Source: Euphorbia lathyris (Eukaryota; Streptophyta; Magnoliopsida; Malpighiales; Euphorbiaceae). From it: a DNA stretch of 64,000 nucleotides. The notes beneath the pieces are model-generated. The model saw only the letters and a list, made by a program, of their open reading frames with translations, was not told the origin of the DNA and ran no database searches. The position numbers were made by a program, and so were the translations under genes. Positions 24,086 through 34,286 of this stretch are shown piece after piece. The stretch's first letter is position 1. Every line of letters starts with the position of its first letter. The stretch lies in assembly GCF_963576675.1 (NCBI RefSeq), contig NC_088916.1, forward strand, positions 10,950,501-11,014,500. Direction: 5' to 3'.

Positions 24086-25843
24086 ATGGATGAAGACAAT
24101 GATCAGGAAGAACTAGCCACAGTCGCAGCCACAACACCAGCAACCAGTTCGACATCAGCAAGCTCATCCAGTTCGAGTTCGTCCTCGAATGATGGAGACA
24201 GTTCAGATGAACATCCGCCCGGAAAGCCAAAAAAATTCATACCTATTAAAGATCTCTATGATGTAACAAGAAATCTCGATGATGAATTAACTCTTTATTG
24301 TCATTTTGTTAATGATGAACCAACAGATCCAGAAGAAGCAATGAAAGATGAAAATTGGAGAAAAGCCATGGAAGAGGAGATTCATTCGATCGAGAAAAAT
24401 AAAACATGGGAGCTGACATCACTTCCGGCCGGTCAAAAACCCACTGGAGTTAAATGGGTGTTCAAAGCAAAGAAAGATGCAAACAGTGAAATCGTCCGAC
24501 ATAAAGCAAGACTGGTGGTAAAAGGGTTCAGTCAACGACCCGGAATTGACTACAATGAAGTTTTTGCTCCTGTTGCCAGAATGGAGAGTATCAGACTGGT
24601 AATTTCTGTAGCTGCTCAACGCGGGTGGAGAATCCATCAAATGGACGTGAAATCCGCATTTCTCAACGGATATTTCGAAGAGGAAATTTATATCCAGCAA
24701 CCACCTGGTTATGTTGTGAAAGGTCAAGAAAATAAAGTGCTAAAATTGAAAAAGGCACTTTATGGTCTCAAGCAAGCACCACGAGCCTGGAACAGTCGCA
24801 TTGACAAATATTTTCAAGAAAATGGTTTTGTCAAATGTCCACATGAATATGCCCTGTATGCAAAGGTGAAAAATGGAGATATGTTACTTGTTTGTTTGTA
24901 TCTGGATGATCTCATTTTTACAGGGAACAATCCTAAGATGTTTGAAGAGTTCAAGAAGACAATGGCTCGTGAGTTCGAGATGAATGACATTGGTCTAATG
25001 TCATATTATCTTGGCATTGAAGTGAAGCAGAATGACGATGGAATTTTTATTTCTCAAAGTGGTTTTGTGAAGGAGATCTTAAAGAAGTTCAAGATGGAAA
25101 ATTGTAATTCCGTCAGCACGCCAGTCGAATGTGGAATCAGGTTGACAAAAGATGAAGATGGAGACAGAGTCAACCCGACATTATTTCGAAGCTTGGTCGG
25201 AAGTCTCAGATACTTGACATGTACGAGACCAGATATTCTTTATGCAGTCGGCTTAATAAGTCGATACATGGAAGCTCCAAAGGTGTCACATTGGAATGCA
25301 GCAAAAAGAATTCTCCGTTACGTAAAAGGTACAACTAATTTGGAATTACTTTATTCAAAAACTGACGATTTCAAATTAGTTGGATTCTGTGATAGTGATT
25401 GGGCCGGTGACAAGGATGACCGAAAAAGTACAACTGGTTTTGTATTTTTTCTAGGTGATACTGCATTTACGTGGAGTTCGAAGAAGCAGGCGATTGTGAC
25501 GTTGTCAACCTACGAAGCTGAATATGTTGCTGCAACCTCATGTGTGTGTCATGCGATTTGGCTCGGAAAATTGCTAGAAGAATTTCAGATGACTTAAAAT
25601 GAGTCGACGGAGATTTTTATCGATAATAAATCTGCACTGGCATTAGCGAAAAATCCCGTATTTCATTATCGAAGTAAGCACATTGATACGAGGTATCATT
25701 TTATTCGGGAGTGCATTGAGCAAAAGGAGGTAACACTGAAGTAAGTGAAGACGCAAGATCAGATTGAAGATATTTTCACGAAGCCGCTGAAGTATGATGT
25801 GTTCAGTCATTTGAGAGCTCAATTGGGAGTCACGGAAATTTAA
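24086..25843 (+). pseudogene. copia reverse transcriptase and RNase H, two stop codons
   Basis: The frame is open from 24086 to 25597. After an acidic, Ser-rich linker, RT starts at WRKAMEEEIHSIEKNKTWEL, with HQMDVKSAFLNG (first catalytic Asp), KKALYGLKQAPRAWN and the active-site box VCLYLDDLIFTG. RNase H follows with FCDSDWAGDKDDRKSTTGFV and LSTYEAEYVAATSC. A TAA at 25595-25597 replaces a sense codon before NESTEIFIDNKSALALAKNP, and a second TAA near 25741 falls before VKTQDQIEDIFTKPL. The natural end is the TAA at 25841-25843. Stops inside RNase H should abolish replication. The motif spelling is like Tork/Tnt1-type copia, but I would not fix the lineage. Confidence 0.9.
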
Positions 25844-25856
25844 GTTTACGGGGGCA

Positions 25857-26342
25857 TGTTGAAATAATAAACTAATTTTCCTTAATATTAATTTGGCAAT
25901 ATGAATCAACAATGGTTTCTTTGAATAAAAAATAACAATTAAATGATCATGGTGAGACAAGAGTTAGTGGGTGAAGTGATAAAAAAAAGAAGATAAGGTT
26001 GTTGACATATGAAGACAAGTTGATAGTCAAAATTTCATATTTGATTGTAATTGAATAAGTGGAGCAAAATAGACTAGGAAGAATTGGTTTTTATTTAGGC
26101 CACGTTTATGGCTAGAATTAGTTTATAGTTTTGTGGCAAAGATTCAATTTGATACTCTATAAATAGAGTTTGTATTTGGAATTGTCATTTTGAGTACAAA
26201 AAATAAAAAGAGTTGAGTGCTAAAATAGAGAGTTTTTTGTGTCATTTTTTCATAATTATTATCATCCAAATTATAAAAATATTCCTTCAAAATTACAATT
26301 TAATCCTTCATAAATTACAATTTTAGTCTCTCTACTTCAACA
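25857..26342 (+). repeat. copia 3' LTR
   Basis: The 486-bp LTR starts TGTTGAAATAATAAAC and ends CTCTACTTCAACA, with the inverted tips TGTTGAA/TTCAACA. It follows a G-rich polypurine tract directly. A TATA-like box (CTCTATAAATAG, about 26155-26166) lies in the normal U3 position. No 5' partner is in the window. Confidence 0.88.
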
Positions 26343-26439
26343 GATGAGACACAATACAACTACACCTGCATAAAGAAAACAAAGTGTGTGGTGGGTCTTG
26401 TCCGCCGTGCAATGACCCACCCTGTGTATATGTCATGGG

Positions 26440-27296
26440 CAGTGGCGAATACAGGATTACTCGGTTGGGGGAGCCGATTTTACCCGTGCATTCGGGATTT
26501 TTTTTTTTTTTTTTGCTAAATCGAACTTGCTTAATTTTTTTTTTTGTATATATGCGTGTTATAATTTGAATGGTCAAGAACCAATTTTAAGTATTAATGT
26601 ACAATTTCTCAAAACTAAGCTAGATTTCGTTTAATAGTTCTAACATGTAAAAAAAAATTGATTTAGAGATGGCTGAACATGTAAAAAAAATTGATTTAAG
26701 GAGGCCTAAGAGGAAAAAAATAGAAATTTGGATTTATGAAGCCGGGCCAAAAAAATTAGAAATTTGGATTTAGGGAGTACCTAATAGGTCCAAAATATTA
26801 CAATTTTGAATTTTGGACAAGCCTAACACGTAATGTGATATATTTAATTTTTTTATTACTTCAATGAAGTTTCTAAAAAAATTATAACATTTTTACATTT
26901 TTCTATTTTTACCTTTAAAATTTTATAATTTAATTTAGAAATTAAGTTGTTTGAGTCTCAAAAATAAGAAATTAATTTTTTTAATGGAAAAGATATAGTA
27001 AAAATAAGTTCAAAAGTGTTATGAAAATTAATTAATAATGATAACATAGTTTTATAATTATTAAAAAATAAAATTTAAATAAATAAATAATTTCTAAAAT
27101 AAATTGAGGTTAGGGGGAATTGAACCTAGGACCTTCTAAAAAGAAGCAAATGTTTTTAACCATCTCATCTACCTTTAAACAATGAAATATTACTAAATAG
27201 AGTTTATATAGACTAATATTTGGAGTGGCCGAAACTATTCATTACCATGGTAGTTCCGGTGGCCGGAGGGGCCCGGCCCCCCTTTCTCCGCCCCTG
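26440..27296. mobile_element. Non-autonomous hAT element, 8-bp TSD
   Basis: It begins CAGTGGCGAATACAGGA and ends TTTCTCCGCCCCTG, the imperfect inverted tips CAGTGGCG/CCGCCCCTG found in many plant hAT elements. GTCATGGG is repeated at 26432-26439 and 27297-27304. The interior is AT-rich without coding. Sequence on its two sides (26343-26439 and 27305-27460) joins into a continuous match to 31270-31600, which confirms the borders independently. Confidence 0.9.
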
Positions 27297-27953
27297 GTCA
27301 TGGGTAACATTGATATATGCTATTAATGGGATTGCGTACTTTAGGTTTGCAAAAGCAACTCAACCACGTTTTGATTTATAAATTAGCATCTCCTCTATTT
27401 TCTTATGTTGGTAGAAGGATCATCAAGTGATAGTCATGAACTCATACAAAATTATTTTCATGATTCCAAACAAAAAGATATTGGAGGTAAACGTTTACCT
27501 TTTTTTTCCCTGTTTATAATCTACTTAGAATAGGAAGAAAAGAAGTTTATTTCACTTATGATCTTGATACTTGTTTTATACCGGAGATATTTGCATAACC
27601 AATCAATGCCAGAGGTTTGTAGTTGAATTTTTTTATTCAATTTTATGCAACTTGAAACTGTGAAAAATTGTTAACCATGTTTAAAAATGTGACTGGTTTG
27701 ATTGATATTGTAGGATGACCTGCTATGGGGTGTGGCTGGCTGTTTAGACCTACAAATAAAATGTATTACTATAATATGTTGAAATCAATTGGAAGTACCC
27801 GACCTTTTTAGTTGGGACGATAAGTATGCTGGTTTATCAAGGGTATGTAGATATGTTCTATAATATCTATTTAGAATCATGGGTGGAGTGACAGAAGTCA
27901 CGGATTGTTGACTACTCCAAATTTGGTACGAAGAAGAAGATGAGTACACCCAC

Positions 27954-28493
27954 AGTATAATATATTTTGATTTGGTGAAAAAAGTCTGGATTATATGAAT
28001 TTGCCTTCAAAAAGTTTGGATTATTCAATTGTGATTAATTACAAGGAGTTTATAGCAATTACGGGTGAAAACTCTGAACCTCAGTAAGAGCTATGAGTAC
28101 TCGAAGACCACTGTGGGTTGAAAAGTTTATGGAACAAAATTTCATGTTTTGATTTTATTTCCCTTCTCCTCCCTGTCTTCTTGAGCTTTACGTCCAATGG
28201 AGAAACTTTGGTTCAGACAGGGAATGATCGACTTGGCAAATACGACACAAAAGATGGTAGCTTGAAGAAGACAGGGAGGAGAGGGGAAATAAAATCAAAA
28301 CATGAAATTTTGTTCCACAAGCTTTTCAATCCAAAGTGGTCTTGGAGTACCCATAACTCATTCTTGGATTCAGAATTTTCCACTCTAATTGCTATAGACT
28401 CCTTGTAAATTCATAACAACTGAACAATCCAAACTCTTTGAAGGCAAATTCATATAATCGACTTTCTTCTGCCAAATCAAAATACATTATACA
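27954..28493. repeat. Long inverted repeat, arms about 245 bp
   Basis: The left arm (about 27954-28205) and right arm (about 28248-28493) are complementary with moderate mismatch, e.g. CTTCTCCTCCCTGTCTTCTT near 28165 against AAGAAGACAGGGAGGAGAGG near 28263, and TATTTTGATTTGG against CCAAATCAAAATA at the outer ends. The loop is about 45 bp. It sits beside a TPS gene fragment. The open frame 28118-28408 crosses the hairpin and is not a gene. No TSD was identified. Confidence 0.8.
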
Positions 28494-28660
28494 GTCAGTG
28501 TACTAATGGGATTATTGTTGGACATAGAAATTTGCAATGGCATTGGTCTTAAGTTGTTGGATGTAGAACAACATTTGCAGCAGAAGCCACAATATGATAT
28601 CAGCTGTGTACAGGGTTTTCTTTTGTCTATCCGTCCTTGAGTCTTATTTAACCAATTAAT

Positions 28661-28975
28661 ATACAAGGATTCACTAAAGGGCTTGTTGGTAAGAAAATAC
28701 TTTCTGCAATGATCACTGGTGAAAAATTCCCAGATTTTGTGATGTGCATTGGGAATGACAGATCCGATGAAGACATGCTGAAAAGCATATCGAAAACAGC
28801 TTCGAGGTTGTTATATTCTTCAGCTCTTGAGATCTTTGTATGCAGTGTTGGACAAAAACCAAGCAAGACTAGGTACTATCTAGATGATACTGCTGATGTA
28901 CTCCCATTGCTTCAAAGTTTGGCAACTCGGTCAAGTTCAAAACTGAGGTGCAACATAGAAGAGCAAGTGTCTTAA
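28661..28975 (+). pseudogene. Class II trehalose-phosphate synthase, 3' exon fragment (copy 1)
   Basis: The text QGFTKGLVGKKILSAMITGE, then FPDFVMCIGNDRSDEDMLKS, then FVCSVGQKPSKTRYYLDDTA and a C-terminal CNIEEQVS stop, matches the last part of class II TPS proteins (TPS5-11 type), in the C-terminal phosphatase-like domain. Class II members usually read CIGDDRSDEDMF here; Asn replaces one Asp. Only this terminal piece exists; the roughly 700 upstream residues are absent. The frame itself is open, so the piece is either young or selectively neutral. It shares about 300 bp of 3' flank with the other copies. Confidence 0.85.
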
Positions 28976-30125
28976 GACATTGACCTTTAAAAAGGTATAA
29001 ACGGTTGCCTTTTAGTCAACATAAATACAGGGTAAAGAAAGTAAACTGCCCAAAGAAGAATGACGATTTTTATTAATTATGATGTTTATTTTGGTAATTG
29101 AGTTAATTTAAAAAGATGATGAAAGACATTGATTCATAGTGTGAATCTAGAAATGGTTTTTTAGAAAATGAATATGTTATAGTCATCATATGCACAAGCT
29201 TGTGTTCAATTTCCAATTCCAAATGTTCATTGCTTTTATGTTGTGAAAATTATGAACATTGGAACAGTCTTGTGAATTATATGCTTCTCTAGATGTTTGT
29301 TTCTGTAAGGAGGAAATTTCTTTATTGCAATGTTGCTAATAGTCATTTGGACACATTGGAATAGAAACGGATAGGATTGTCACATTGGAATAAAAAGTTT
29401 AATACATATAATTACACATTTAAACTAGTTTTTATTTTATTGTTTGGCATATGAGCTTATACATCGACCTATCACACTCTAAATTTGTCAATGTTGGACC
29501 TGCAACACCCTTATTTGATGATTTAGAAATCTTCAAAGTTGACATGACACCGTCGAATCAAATTTCTACTGCCATGTCAGCAAATTTGAAGGTTCAAAAT
29601 TGATAAGTTCAAATGTATGATATGTTCAAATATAAATTCAAGGTTTCAAACCCTTAAAAGTGAACAATTTTTTATCAATTTTTTTAATCTAAATTTTATT
29701 TTCCTTTACCAAAACTTTCATGTTCCAATTAATAAAAGGATAGATATTAAATTTAACCTCAAAGTTTTAAGTGGACCGTAGACTTTGAACATATGCAATC
29801 ATGCAAATTTGCCCTAACAAGCAAGATCGATTTTAGGCATATGTTATCAAAAATTAGAAAAAACTGGTCTGGCCGGTATTTAACTGTCACTTCAGAACTT
29901 CCAAATATCAATTATGTTAAAGATATTTAATATATTACTAATAAAATTATAAAAATTCTGTTCAAAATACTAAAAACTAAATATGCTATAAATAAGTTAA
30001 TCACAATTTTTTTTTATTGAACTATATTTTATTGTGTTATTAATATAGTTATAAAAAACCAATAAAAAAATGTACGAAACTGCTTCAATTTATTGACAAA
30101 CTTGTTTGAAAAGTCCGATGTGACA
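28976..30125. other. TPS 3' flank and AT-rich intergenic
   Basis: 28976-29215 is the TPS 3' flank also found, inverted, near 40440-40670 and 47345-47580. The rest is AT-rich; 29667-29780 resembles the repeat at the window end (63897-64000). No gene seen. Confidence 0.45.
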
Positions 30126-30129
30126 ACGC

Positions 30130-30590
30130 AGCCCCTGAACTTGTCACTTTTAGTCATTTTGCCCCCTGAACTTACGGAACGACCTATTTGCCCCCTCAAC
30201 TATTTAAAAGTGGTATTAGTAACCTCCTATTTTCATTATAACTGAAACAAAATGAAGTTCCAACATTAGTACAAGTGTTCATGAAAATATTAGAACCAGT
30301 CTGCATATATGTAACCTCGTTTGTAGCTTGTTTTAGTAGTACACAACCCTATATGCAATTTCTACAAGAAAACTTTGTATATTAGCCTCATTTGCACCTT
30401 GTTTTAGTAGTGCACCAACTCTTTTTATTATGGTATTAGTGTTTGCAATGAGAATATATCATAATTGTTTCCGTTATAATGAAAACAGATGATTGTTAAT
30501 ACCAATTTTAAATAGTTGAAGGGGCAAATGGAAAGTCCCGTAAGTTCGGGAGGGAAAATGATTAAAAGTGACAAGTTTAGGTGGGTTTCG
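30130..30590. repeat. Fold-back MITE (CCCCTGAACTTGTCAC type)
   Basis: The left end reads GCAGCCCCTGAACTTGTCAC, then TTTTAGTCATTTTGCCCCCT. The right end is the complement (TTAAAAGTGACAAGTTTAGG). The inverted arms cover roughly 120 bp each. The ends are approximate because no clean TSD is seen. Confidence 0.65.
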
Positions 30591-30659
30591 TATGGTTTAG
30601 GCTATTAAACAACAATCAAACCCGTTTTTTCAAATTTTCGATAGCGCATGGCTAAAATT

Positions 30660-30770
30660 GATCTTGTTTAGAAACGTTAGGGTTAAATTTACACTATTTC
30701 ATAAGTTAGGTCTAAATTTGTATTTCGGTTGAAACATTAGAGTTAAATTTAGTCCTTATCCGATTTATAA
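30660..30770. repeat. Degenerate MITE fragment
   Basis: On the minus strand it begins GGATAAGGACTAAATTTAAC and shows the CTAACGTTT spacing of the family at 30943. It is a partial, diverged relative, with no TSD. Confidence 0.4.
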
Positions 30771-30942
30771 ATTTTAGCCCAATTGAGCAACTCGCTTGGT
30801 TTTGGCTTTTTACATTCTAATGGTTAGCTACTATTGACAAATTACAAATTAGTCCTTTTATAAGACAATTAGAGTTGCTCAGAGTAAGGTGAAATTGGTT
30901 CTAAAAGTTCTATAGAAAGTGGACTTAGTGTAATTAAAAAAT

Positions 30943-31188
30943 GGGATAAGAATCGAATTTGACTCTAACGTTTTCGGTGGAGTGCATATTTAGTCCTAAC
31001 ATATGAAGCAGTGAAAATTTAACCCTAATTTTTTAAGAATGATTAATCTTAGTGTTACGTTACCAAAAATTTGAAAAAGTTGATTTGAATATTGTTGAAG
31101 GGTGCCATTCGACTTTACAAAACATCAATTTTTTTATGTTAAGACTAAATCTACATTTTAATACGTTAGGTTAAACTTGAACTTATCT
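30943..31188. repeat. MITE (GGGATAAGAATCG family), complete copy
   Basis: The element spans GGGATAAGAATCGAATTTGA to AACTTGAACTTATCT, 246 bp. Flanking 9-mers TTAAAAAAT (30934-30942) and TTAATAAAT (31189-31197) match at 8 of 9 positions, so a MULE-type origin is likely. It also gives a version of the 2040 copy not interrupted by the GC-rich element. Confidence 0.7.
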
Positions 31189-31616
31189 TTAATAAATAGA
31201 TTTTAAAAATTAAAGAAATACAAAAAAAAAATCAAAAGTTGATAAGATTGACAGATGAAGCTGAGGTGTAAATATACTAAATTACCAATTGAAGACCTCA
31301 CACAATATGAATACACCTACATAAGCAGCCCTTTTTGGTTCTTAGTAAGAACTTCTTACATTTTGAGGGGTGGATTTCTCTCTCCTGCGATGACCTACCC
31401 ATCCTTCTGGCCGAAAACAATGAAGCAACTGTGTATATGTCATCGGTGTTGGACATTGATATCTCAAGATGGAATTGGTGGGATGGCATTTATGTTTAAA
31501 AACTGCATTCATAAATCAGCATCTCGTCTATCTTTCTTAAGTGGTAGAAGGACCATCAAATGATAGTCATGAACCCATACAAAATTTGGATGTTATTTAT
31601 GTGGGATCCTTGAAGG

Positions 31617-31945
31617 TTGACAGTTGTGTAAAGGGCTTGTGGCAGAGAAACGCAGGGAGTCACTAAAGGGTTTGTAGCAGAGAAAATAATTTCTGCAATA
31701 ATCAGTGATGAAAGATTAGAAGATATGTTCATTGACAGCATATGGAAAACAGCTTCGAGTTTGTTATAATCTTCAGCTCCTGAGATCTTTGTATGCAGTG
31801 TTGGACAAAAACCAAGGAATGCTAGGTACTATCTAGAAGATAATGCCGATGCACTGCTATTGCTTCAAAGTTTGGCATCCCCTTCAAGTTCGAAAACAAG
31901 GTGCAACACAGAAGAGCAAGTATCTTTCCACATTGGCATTTAAAA
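31617..31945 (+). pseudogene. Class II trehalose-phosphate synthase, 3' exon fragment (copy 2, decayed)
   Basis: It reads QGVTKGFVAEKIISAIISDE, then FVCSVGQKPRNARYYLEDNA, LLLLQSLASPSSSKTRCNTE and EQVSF. Compared with copy 1, the segment with the CIGNDRSDED motif is deleted (DERLEDMFIDSI takes its place), and a TAA near 31767 interrupts it. Upstream homology to copy 1 extends to about 31270. It is non-functional. Confidence 0.8.
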
Positions 31946-32495
31946 AGGGATAAATGGTTGCCTTTTAGTTGCATAGATACTGGGTAAAGAAAGTAAACAG
32001 TCTGGGTAGAAGACTGATGATGTTTATCAATTATGATTGGAGAGTCGAGTCTAGGAGAGGTGGATAGGGTAGGAAGGTTTTCGTGCGGGTATATCATACT
32101 TATTTTGGTATTTGACTTAATTTAGAAAATGAATGTGTTTTACATCTTTATCTAAAGAAATTTATCATTATTTTATGTTGATGGGTAGAATATTTTGATC
32201 TCAACAAGCTAGCAAAATGAGAAGCCAGTGATCTCAACAGGCATATGTGAAGAGCTTGTGGAGAATGCCCTATACGTTTAGAAGCATATGAAGATGCAGT
32301 ATTGATAAAACCATGTTCTCCAAAAGCATTTATTCGCCTAGATGGGAGTTTAAACCAAAAAAGACTGATTAAACTGTTCCCAGAAGATGAAAACATCCAT
32401 TGTTGTCATAGAATATATTTTATAGTAGAAAGCATGACTTTGACACATAATTTTTGTTATTATGATTGTTTGTTTATCACTCATAATTTTCTACT
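31946..32495. other. TPS copy 2 flank with unrecognised exon-like piece
   Basis: At about 32255-32402 an exon-like stretch can be read on the plus strand (EAYEDAVLIKPCSPKAFIRL, then DGSLNQKRLIKLFPEDE). I do not recognise the family. No splice sites or start are secure. Confidence 0.3.
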
Positions 32496-32790
32496 GGGAT
32501 AAGGTATCAAAATAAGACAATGGTTTTTGGGAAGGATGAAATGTTTAAAAAAGTATCAATTTAGGTCTTGAGAAGGGATTGGACACGTCATTGATATTAC
32601 TTCGTTAAGTTCTATCAATTGTACGTGGAGGGAGAAATTAACGAAGTAATAGGATTGACGTGTCCAATCCGTTATCGAGGCCTAAATTGATACTTTTTTA
32701 AACGCTTAAGCCTATATTGATGTTATTTTATACGTGGAGACTAAATTGATATTTCCCAAAAACCATAAGTCTATTTTAATACCTTATCCT
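32496..32790. repeat. MULE-type MITE (GGGATAAGGTACC family)
   Basis: The termini are GGGATAAGGTATCAAAATA and TAATACCTTATCCT. The 9-mers TTTTCTACT (32487-32495) and TTTTCTACC (32791-32799) agree at 8 of 9 positions. The left breakpoint of the tandem duplication (32580) falls inside it, so the right unit has only its right part (44261-44462). Confidence 0.82.
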
Positions 32791-34030
32791 TTTTCTACCA
32801 TATACTATAACATTCGGAAACTCATTCATAATTTGCAACTAATAACATCACTATGTTTAGTTTGTTTGGGTTGGTGCATTTCGTGCAGTCGAGAACCATC
32901 TTTTATTGAGGTGGTTTTGCCTTGCCCATATCCATCTTCATTTGTAGAGTACCCCAACTAAAGTGACATTCCTATAGTTCATAATCTATGGAGGAAAACT
33001 GCAGCTTGCTTTTCTCAGCATAAAAGTGACATTAATTTACACTAGTCAATTTCATTTATAAGAATTTTTCTAAATTATTGCAGATAAATTTCGATTTCTG
33101 ATTCATTCCTCAGAAGATAATGTATTAAAACTAAACAATATCTAACTTACACGGCCAATCATGTTTTTCTTTTTGGTAAAATTGCATAAAAGGCTTCTCA
33201 AATTTGAGCATTCGGCCACATAAATCTCTTCCGACTATGAGTTAACATGACATTTTTGGTGCCGCTAGACAAATAAGTGATGAAATTTTTTCAAATTGGA
33301 AGGTACCTGGAGGTTTAAGGTGCTGGTGTGTTTATTGACAAAGAAATTGGCCAAATTCACAAAATAAATAGAGTAGAATTAAAGACTAGATACACTATGT
33401 TGTGATCCCAAGAACTTCACTTTCCATAAAAAAAACAGCAGCACGAATAAGAAATACAACAACTACTGGTGCTATATACATTAATAAGTTCATTAAGTGA
33501 AGATTTGATGGTTTTCATACATATTAAACCATTCACTAACAGCTTGAATAAGTAAATTGTTATTGAGGGCTCAACATGTGTAAAAATTAAAGATCAAGAG
33601 TCAAATTTGTAAACATGAATGGTCAAGGACTCAATCTTTACAACTCTAAAAAAGATTTAATTACATGCGTAAACGAGCAATGCAATTATAAGAGGGGATA
33701 ATTACTAATCTAACCCAATGAAGAACCCCACTTTACATATCTAACCCACCTTCCTTTCATTTTACCAAATTAGACAAATAAACCCATTTTGGACAAAACT
33801 ACCCTTGTTCTCATATAACAACCATCTCCTCTTTCCCTTTCATTTACTTTCACATTCTCACAGGAAAATTCATCAACTCAACCCAAGATCTAAAGATATC
33901 CATACCCCATTCAAGTTCATGTAAGTATCATTCCCTCATTTTTCATACACATTACTAGAAATACACAGTTGGTTTTCGAATACATTTGCTTGAATTTTGA
34001 CATTTTCCGATTCCGCCATTGTCTCCCGAT

Positions 34031-34218
34031 GTGTCGCATTCGGTGCTCAAATGCGACACAGAGAATAAAATACGACAAGGACTAACATATAGCTTGTCGC
34101 ATTCATATCCATGTCGCATTTGCGGTCGCATTTGGCGGTCGCATTTGATGTAGCATGTCGCATTTTGGTATAGCTTGTCGCATTTGAGTCGCATTTTGGT
34201 GTATCATGTCGCATTTGA
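34031..34218. repeat. TGTCGCATT array 1 (upstream of MURA)
   Basis: About ten copies of TCGCATT or its complement AATGCGA within 190 bp, just ahead of the MURA start. Each copy contains a CpG. Arrays 2 and 3 of the same motif lie elsewhere in the MULE. Confidence 0.8.
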
Positions 34219-34286
34219 GCATCATTTACATATGAATTGGCTTTATTATGTTTTGATCACGTGTCCATGTTACTAAATGTAGAAGT

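Larger units (their letters stand above)
24026..26342 (+). mobile_element. Ty1/copia LTR retrotransposon, 5'-truncated, with 3' LTR
   Basis: The fragment begins inside the integrase C-terminus (VWDWTGEKENSYSFYPF near 24033) and runs through RT, RNase H, a polypurine tract (about 25849-25856) and a complete 3' LTR. The 5' LTR, gag, protease and most of integrase are missing from the window. The left break joins CACTA-derived DNA, so deletion or recombination has removed the front half. Confidence 0.88.

Noticed and set aside
26440..27296. Insertion at 26440 as part of the copia LTR
   Set aside because: The LTR ends at 26342 with TTCAACA, and the later insertion has its own TIR and 8-bp TSD.
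28118..28408. 96-codon open frame as a gene
   Set aside because: It spans both arms and the loop of the long inverted repeat; the two halves are complementary DNA.
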